This document shows positions 22,206-25,958 of a DNA stretch of 25,958 nt, piece by piece. A model generated the notes under the pieces. That model was given only the letters and a program-made list of their open reading frames with translations, searched no databases and was not told the origin of the DNA. Origin of the DNA: Clostridiales bacterium UBA3259 (GTDB taxonomy: Bacteria > Bacillota_A > Clostridia > Oscillospirales > Oscillospiraceae); the NCBI GenBank assembly GCA_002362625.1, contig DEUP01000036.1, positions 1 to 25,958 of the forward strand. Direction: 5' to 3'. The translations under genes were made by a program, and so were the position numbers. The stretch's first letter is position 1; the number at the start of each line of letters is the position of its first letter.

Positions 22206-23413
22206 GCGAAGACCTCCTCTAATAAACGTATAAACTCGGTTGTAAAGTCACTTGGGCAATTATTATGCTTTACCAAAATTTCTGGAATAATTTCCGTATA
22301 CTTTTTTTGATTAAAATAAGCTCTATTTTTACGATTTTCAACGTAAGAAATAGAATACGGCGAAATATTTTCCCTAAGAAAATCAATGATTTCATCCATA
22401 CTTGTATCAATCTTGGTTATATTATAGTATGCTTTTTGGGCGATTTCAAGTCCTCTATTTCCTTTCGCATTTGCTATTATATGCCCGTATTCATGTACTA
22501 CAATATCCTCAAGTTTTGATACCGCAAACATTCCACCTGACCGAATATTATGTTCCGTGATTGTTCTGTTCCTGAGAACCTTGGCATTCAATGTGATATG
22601 CTCATTATAGGTCGATGCGAAATCCTCAGCAGGAATAGACTGGCTTATACTCAAAATCACCTTTTTCCCAACAGGAAATTTGCTTCTAACATCACTCAAG
22701 GCATCTATTTCTGCCTTTAACAATGTTGGATCTCCGTCAAACTGTTTCAATTCTGGGATCATAACTCCCTTTTCTGCGGCATATGAAATCAGTGCTCCTT
22801 TTTCTCCCTTACTTACCTGCTGTGAGGATGTGCTTGACCAATCATTCTCTTTATCAGTGGCCTCTGCCATCCGTGCAGGATCCTGTTCTGCATATGAAAC
22901 CTGTTCCTCCTGCGTTTGCTCCAATGCATTATAATCGCCTATTTCTCCAGGCCCATAGCCCCATGCCTCCTGCTCCTGACCGACATCCCGGCTAATGACA
23001 TCCGCGATTCCGTGTTCAATGACCCGATCCGTTGCCTCCTGCCAAAGGTTCTCGCTGGCCGATTTCCATGCGGCTTCTTTCGAATCCTGTTTCAGCATTT
23101 CAATAGCTACCGTTCGTTGAAAAGCCGGGTCCTGCTGATAAGCGGAAGCCTCCGCCGCTACGATGCCAAGAAGATTCAATTCCCCACGGGTCATACGAAT
23201 ACCATTCTGTGTCATTGCGTTATGGATTAGGCTTACCACCTTGTTCGGATCGCCACCTATGTTATACAGCAGTGGGCCCATAGGAACTTGCCTGCCTACG
23301 AACTTCATTGTAACTTCCGATGTTGCCCGTATCAGCGCCTGGTCGTAACTAGCCCCGCCTTTCAAGGCTTCCTGAAAACTCTGTGCATAGTTTTGCGGAT
23401 TGTACCGCACCAA
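22202..23413 (-). pseudogene. Orphan toxin module: truncated constant region plus HEYGH metallopeptidase-like C-terminus
   Basis: The frame is open from 23452 but has no ATG or ribosome site; 23413 is only a TTG, and the codons before it are the terminator repeat. Residues about 5-200 repeat the constant region of the gene at 24047-25958 (ASYDQALIRATS, QNGIRMTRGELNLLGIVAAE, TVAIEMLKQDSKEAAW). From about residue 205 the sequence is unrelated and more AT-rich: KKVILSISQSIPAEDF, then LEDIVVHEYGHIIANAKGN with the zincin HExxH motif at 307-311 and a candidate third ligand in TEIIPEIL. The fold is that of metallopeptidase domains in polyvalent and polymorphic toxin proteins. It is probably silent unless recombined onto the full-length gene. 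Confidence 0.72.
22999..23413. repeat. Direct repeat of the toxin constant region, copy A
   Basis: Aligns gap-free with 25276-25690 (offset 2277). The first about 270 bp (to about 23270) differ at only a few positions; identity then falls towards 23413, where similarity stops at the T-run of the terminator repeat. It marks a duplication used to append C-terminal modules. Confidence 0.88.
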
Positions 23414-23415
23414 GA

Positions 23416-23461
23416 AAAAGCGGCCTGCCGTAGCAGACCGCTTTCCCTTATTTCATTCGTA
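23416..23461 (-). terminator. Terminator of the intact toxin module, repeat copy 2
   Basis: Minus-strand 10-bp stem with one G-U pair (23433-23442 with 23419-23428), loop TACG, then TTTTT. It is 46 bp long, with three differences from 21401-21446. The truncated constant region begins immediately after its T-run. Confidence 0.85.
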
Positions 23462-23480
23462 GCTCTACAGAGCATTCTCC

Positions 23481-23503
23481 AAAAAGGCTATCCGCTTATA
23501 GCC
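23481..23503 (-). terminator. Second terminator after the intact toxin module
   Basis: Minus-strand GGCTAT/ATAGCC (23498-23503 with 23486-23491), loop AAGCGG, then TTTTT. It stands in tandem with the repeat terminator, insulating the orphan module from upstream transcription. Confidence 0.7.
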
Positions 23504-23572
23504 TAGCCGTGCCTTAAAAAGAAAATGCGCCTATACTTGCTCAGCAAATTCACTGGATCGATTAGCGGCAAG

Positions 23573-23848
23573 TCACTTCTCTTCCTCTTCCTCCTTAAGA
23601 TCCTCCGGATAGATAAGCTTACGCTTTTTCGGGCGAATAAGCTTAAACGTTTCCGGATCACGCTTCAGCGGACTATCGTCCCAGATGAACTCTGTGTCAG
23701 GTGGGTAATCATCAAATGATACATCTTCCGGGACTTGATCAAAATATATTTTCATTTCTTGATAAGGTACAATATTTCTCCTTACAGGTTCCCATGAATC
23801 AAATTTAAATGACAGTCCATAGCGCCGGGCAAACTCACGCGTATCCAC
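23573..23848 (-). CDS. Small acidic hypothetical protein downstream of toxin
   Basis: 91 residues, unrecognised. It opens with a GTG start (MDTREFARRYGLSFKFDSWE), has acidic DVSFDDYPPDTEFIWDDSPL, then a basic stretch (RPKKRK) and an all-Glu/Lys tail. GTG 23848 lies 4 nt after the stop of the 58-residue gene, so it is translated by coupling. It is the last gene of the intact module, before two terminators. It is a second immunity candidate by position only. Confidence 0.7.
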   Translation of the reverse strand: MDTREFARRYGLSFKFDSWEPVRRNIVPYQEMKIYFDQVPEDVSFDDYPPDTEFIWDDSPLKRDPETFKLIRPKKRKLIYPEDLKEEEEEK

Positions 23849-23852
23849 CTAT

Positions 23853-24029
23853 TTACTCAACAATCTCGAATAGTTGAGGCGGATAGAGATAGTCTTCGCC
23901 GCTGTCATCTATGATACGATACCAATCTTTTTCAATGGAAAGGACTGTGTAAATCTTATCATGGGTGAGCATTAAAAAAGACGTTTCTCCAAGCCAACGG
24001 ACCTTCATTCCTACATAAGGATTAGCCAT
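23853..24029 (-). CDS. 58-residue SH3-like hypothetical protein, candidate immunity
   Basis: MANPYVGMKVRWLGETSFLM is followed by THDKIYTVLSIEKDWYRIID and DSGEDYLYPPQLFEIVE, a compact all-beta pattern that I recall from small unnamed Firmicutes proteins. I chose ATG 24029 over longer in-frame starts because AAAGGAGG lies about 10 nt upstream, overlapping the toxin stop codon, which implies translational coupling to it. The gene directly follows the toxin C-terminus, the usual immunity position. Confidence 0.75.
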   Translation of the reverse strand: MANPYVGMKVRWLGETSFLMLTHDKIYTVLSIEKDWYRIIDDSGEDYLYPPQLFEIVE

Positions 24030-24046
24030 AGCATTGTAACCTCCTT

Positions 24047-25958
24047 TCATTCGATCCATTTTTTCACTTTGAACTTGTGTTTTCCTGCCGATTCCTCTTG
24101 AAACCAATGCACCTCAGCATCTCTTTCTTCGCCAAAGAAATCTAATGTCCCAATGCCTTTGCAATGTTGCCAGTTAGATGGTTTATCTGTGGGGTATTCT
24201 CTCGTCAAGCCCTCAATCACTTCCGGACGAAGCGGTTTTACGCCACCTTTGCCGGCGAATATCTTGGGATTGCGAATATGAGATCCTTCGACAAAAAGAA
24301 AGTATTCACCAGATTCAGGGTCATAGATTCGATAGTTCTTAGCTTTGGCACTAAGGCTTTTGCCGATGATCAAGTCTCCCTGTTTTGTATTATCGGCTTC
24401 TACATTTCCATCAACTAACCAACCCTTTATGGGGTTGGAACTATCCTCATCAGCTGTAGGCATTGCCTTGCTCTGCTGCTTCTTCTCACCCTCCGAACCG
24501 AAATATGTAATCTCCGACTGAATAATCTGTGCATCTTCAAAGGCTATATAGGACTGCCCGGCCCCTTCAACGGCATTGGGATAGGCGATTCCATCATATC
24601 CTTTGCTTCTGAGCATTTCACGTAGCCGTGCCGCCATCGGGGAATCATAGCTATCCTCCATCTCACGCAATTTTGCCAGTTCAAAATACTCCGAATCGGT
24701 AAGAATGCCTTCGCCATAAAGGTATCCCGCTGCCACCGGGGCATCCCAGCACATGATATCCTCATTGGCCTGAAATGGGTTCTGAATGTTTAGGTACACC
24801 CGGAAAGTTCGCCCCTGGGTATATTGCATCGAATTACGTCTGCTTCTCGCCTGTTCCTCCGTGCCAAAATGGAATCCCACATCTCCTTTTTTGAACACAG
24901 TGAACCCCATATCTCCTGTGGAATGATACAACGCAATTGGCGCACCATTCGCATCCGTAATGGCTGTGCCCTGGAGCCGCACCATCTGTTCCCGGCTTAT
25001 TCCTCGCCCTTCACTATCTCGAACCGAAACATCTCCTCCAGCTGTTCCCGAGGAATTTTCTTTGACATACGTTCGATCAGTTCTTCGCGTTTCTGTAGAA
25101 TCTCTGGAAGCTTGCTCTCCGGAGCTACCCTGTATGAGTTCGGAAATTTGATCGTTACCCATTTCTCCTGGTCCATGTTCCCATACCTCCTGATTATTTT
25201 CTTTATCATACTTCGAAACTGCCTCGGTGTCAATTGCTTCCGCCGGTTGTTTTCGGTCCATATCCTGGACAATAGCATCCGCGATTCCGTGTTCAATGAC
25301 CCGATCCGTTGCCTCCTGCCAAAGGCTCTCGCTGGCCGATGTCCACGCAGCTTCTTTCGAATCCTGTTTCAGCATTTCAATAGCTACCGTTCGTTGAAAA
25401 GCCGGGTCCTGCTGATAAGCGGAAGCCTCCGCCGCTACGATGCCAAGAAGATTCAATTCCCCACGGGTCATGCGAATACCATTCTGTGTCATTGCGTTAT
25501 GGATTAGACTTACCGCCTTGTTCGGATCGCCACCTATGTTATACAGAAGTGTGCCCATGGGAATCTGATTGCCTACGATCCGCATGGTGCTGTCCGATGT
25601 CGCCCGTATTAGCGCCTGGTCATAGCTCGCCCCGCTTTTCATGGCCTCCTGGAAGCTTCTCCAAAAGCCCCGTGGATTCGCCCGGGCCAGGCCCGCCGAC
25701 CCAGATAACCCTGCCTGGTCCATCGCCTCCATGGCATTCAGATCACCCTGTTTCGCATACTCCGCCGCGTTGCGCCAGCTGTTTTTTTCGGCATTTTCAG
25801 TCTCATTCGCCTGTTGGTCCCCAACAGCCTGGGCCTGAATGGCCTGCTCGTTGGCATTCACAAGGTCCCACACCTGCACGCCGGTCAAGTCCTTGCCCTT
25901 GTCCAGTCGCTTCTTCGCGTCCTGTACTGCCTGGGAATCCGGGGCAACTTCCAGGCCC
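24047..25958 (-). CDS. Polyvalent/polymorphic toxin-type protein with ART-like domain, 5' end outside window
   Basis: 636 residues are visible; the frame is open to the right edge, so TTG 25888 is not the true start. The N-terminal part (DAKKRLDKGKDLTGVQVWDL, then NANEQAIQAQ) is helical. The constant region (about residues 90-260) is shared with the orphan module. A variable linker follows, then about 323-483 an ADP-ribosyltransferase-like domain: TAITDANGAPIALYHSTGD, GDVGFHFGTEEQARS, GYDGIAYPNAVEGAGQSYIA. This matches the ART domain found in phage and conjugative-element polyvalent proteins. The last about 130 residues (GEYFLFVEGSHIRNPKIF, WQHCKGIGTLDFFGEERDAE, HKFKVKKWIE) are a separate domain I cannot name, placed where toxins usually sit. 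Two small genes follow at once. No signal peptide or secretion tag can be judged. Confidence 0.8.
   Translation of the reverse strand, partial: GLEVAPDSQAVQDAKKRLDKGKDLTGVQVWDLVNANEQAIQAQAVGDQQANETENAEKNSWRNAAEYAKQGDLNAMEAMDQAGLSGSAGLARANPRGFWRSFQEAMKSGASYDQALIRATSDSTMRIVGNQIPMGTLLYNIGGDPNKAVSLIHNAMTQNGIRMTRGELNLLGIVAAEASAYQQDPAFQRTVAIEMLKQDSKEAAWTSASESLWQEATDRVIEHGIADAIVQDMDRKQPAEAIDTEAVSKYDKENNQEVWEHGPGEMGNDQISELIQGSSGEQASRDSTETRRTDRTYVKENSSGTAGGDVSVRDSEGRGISREQMVRLQGTAITDANGAPIALYHSTGDMGFTVFKKGDVGFHFGTEEQARSRRNSMQYTQGRTFRVYLNIQNPFQANEDIMCWDAPVAAGYLYGEGILTDSEYFELAKLREMEDSYDSPMAARLREMLRSKGYDGIAYPNAVEGAGQSYIAFEDAQIIQSEITYFGSEGEKKQQSKAMPTADEDSSNPIKGWLVDGNVEADNTKQGDLIIGKSLSAKAKNYRIYDPESGEYFLFVEGSHIRNPKIFAGKGGVKPLRPEVIEGLTREYPTDKPSNWQHCKGIGTLDFFGEERDAEVHWFQEESAGKHKFKVKKWIE
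25276..25690. repeat. Direct repeat of the toxin constant region, copy B
   Basis: Partner of 22999-23413, in the same orientation, lying inside the full-length gene. See copy A for extent and decay of identity. Confidence 0.88.

Noticed and set aside
23411..23452. TTG 23413 as a genuine start of the HEYGH gene
   Set aside because: No ribosome site; the sequence immediately upstream is a transcription terminator, and the homologous full-length gene continues through this point.
25886..25888. TTG 25888 as the start of the ART-domain gene
   Set aside because: The frame stays open and protein-like (DSQAVQDAKKRLDKGKD) to the window edge, so the true start is outside.

Overview
The window looks like a GC-rich Firmicute of the Clostridia, most likely an Oscillospiraceae/Ruminococcaceae gut commensal. 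This is inferred from the glgC-glgD-glgA order with a GlgD subunit, a TM1266-type hydrogenase-system regulator, a ZTP riboswitch, an orphan ECF S component, and a pair of palindromic intergenic repeats of a kind I recall from this family. No rRNA, tRNA, CRISPR array or transposase was found.

Layout. 1-3,460 (minus): glycogen operon glgC-glgD-glgA, with glgA cut by the window edge. 3,557-7,668: a GNAT acetyltransferase (minus) divergent from mgtE (plus). Their -35 boxes are 2 bp apart, and the mgtE leader carries a 20-codon ORF. mgtE is followed by a DUF624/YesL membrane protein and an Eis-like acetyltransferase. 7,711-10,807: a GH18 glycosidase and an esterase (minus) divergent from nagA (plus), a probable amino-sugar locus. 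10,896-12,278: MATE exporter. 12,325-17,284 (minus): response regulator, histidine kinase and two tandem paralogous lipoproteins. 17,430-18,470: M42 aminopeptidase, followed by an inverted pair of palindromic repeats. 18,724-19,540 (minus): TM1266-like regulator and ECF S component behind a structured leader with its own terminator. 19,796-21,130 (minus): a DUF1576 membrane protein behind a clear ZTP riboswitch.

At about 21,400 the character changes. From there to the right edge, all on minus and more AT-rich, is a polymorphic-toxin/polyvalent-protein locus. A long gene entering from the right edge has a constant region, an ADP-ribosyltransferase-like domain and a distinct C-terminal domain, followed by two small genes. 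Downstream lies a second, N-terminally truncated copy of the constant region fused to an unrelated C-terminus with an HEYGH zinc-protease motif, again followed by small genes. A 46-bp terminator sequence ends both modules. The arrangement matches displaced ('orphan') C-terminal/immunity modules of contact-dependent or Rhs toxins.

The observations I rate highest are the orphan toxin module, the ZTP riboswitch on an uncharacterised transporter-like protein, the unassigned leader RNA before the TM1266/ECF pair, and the mgtE leader ORF.
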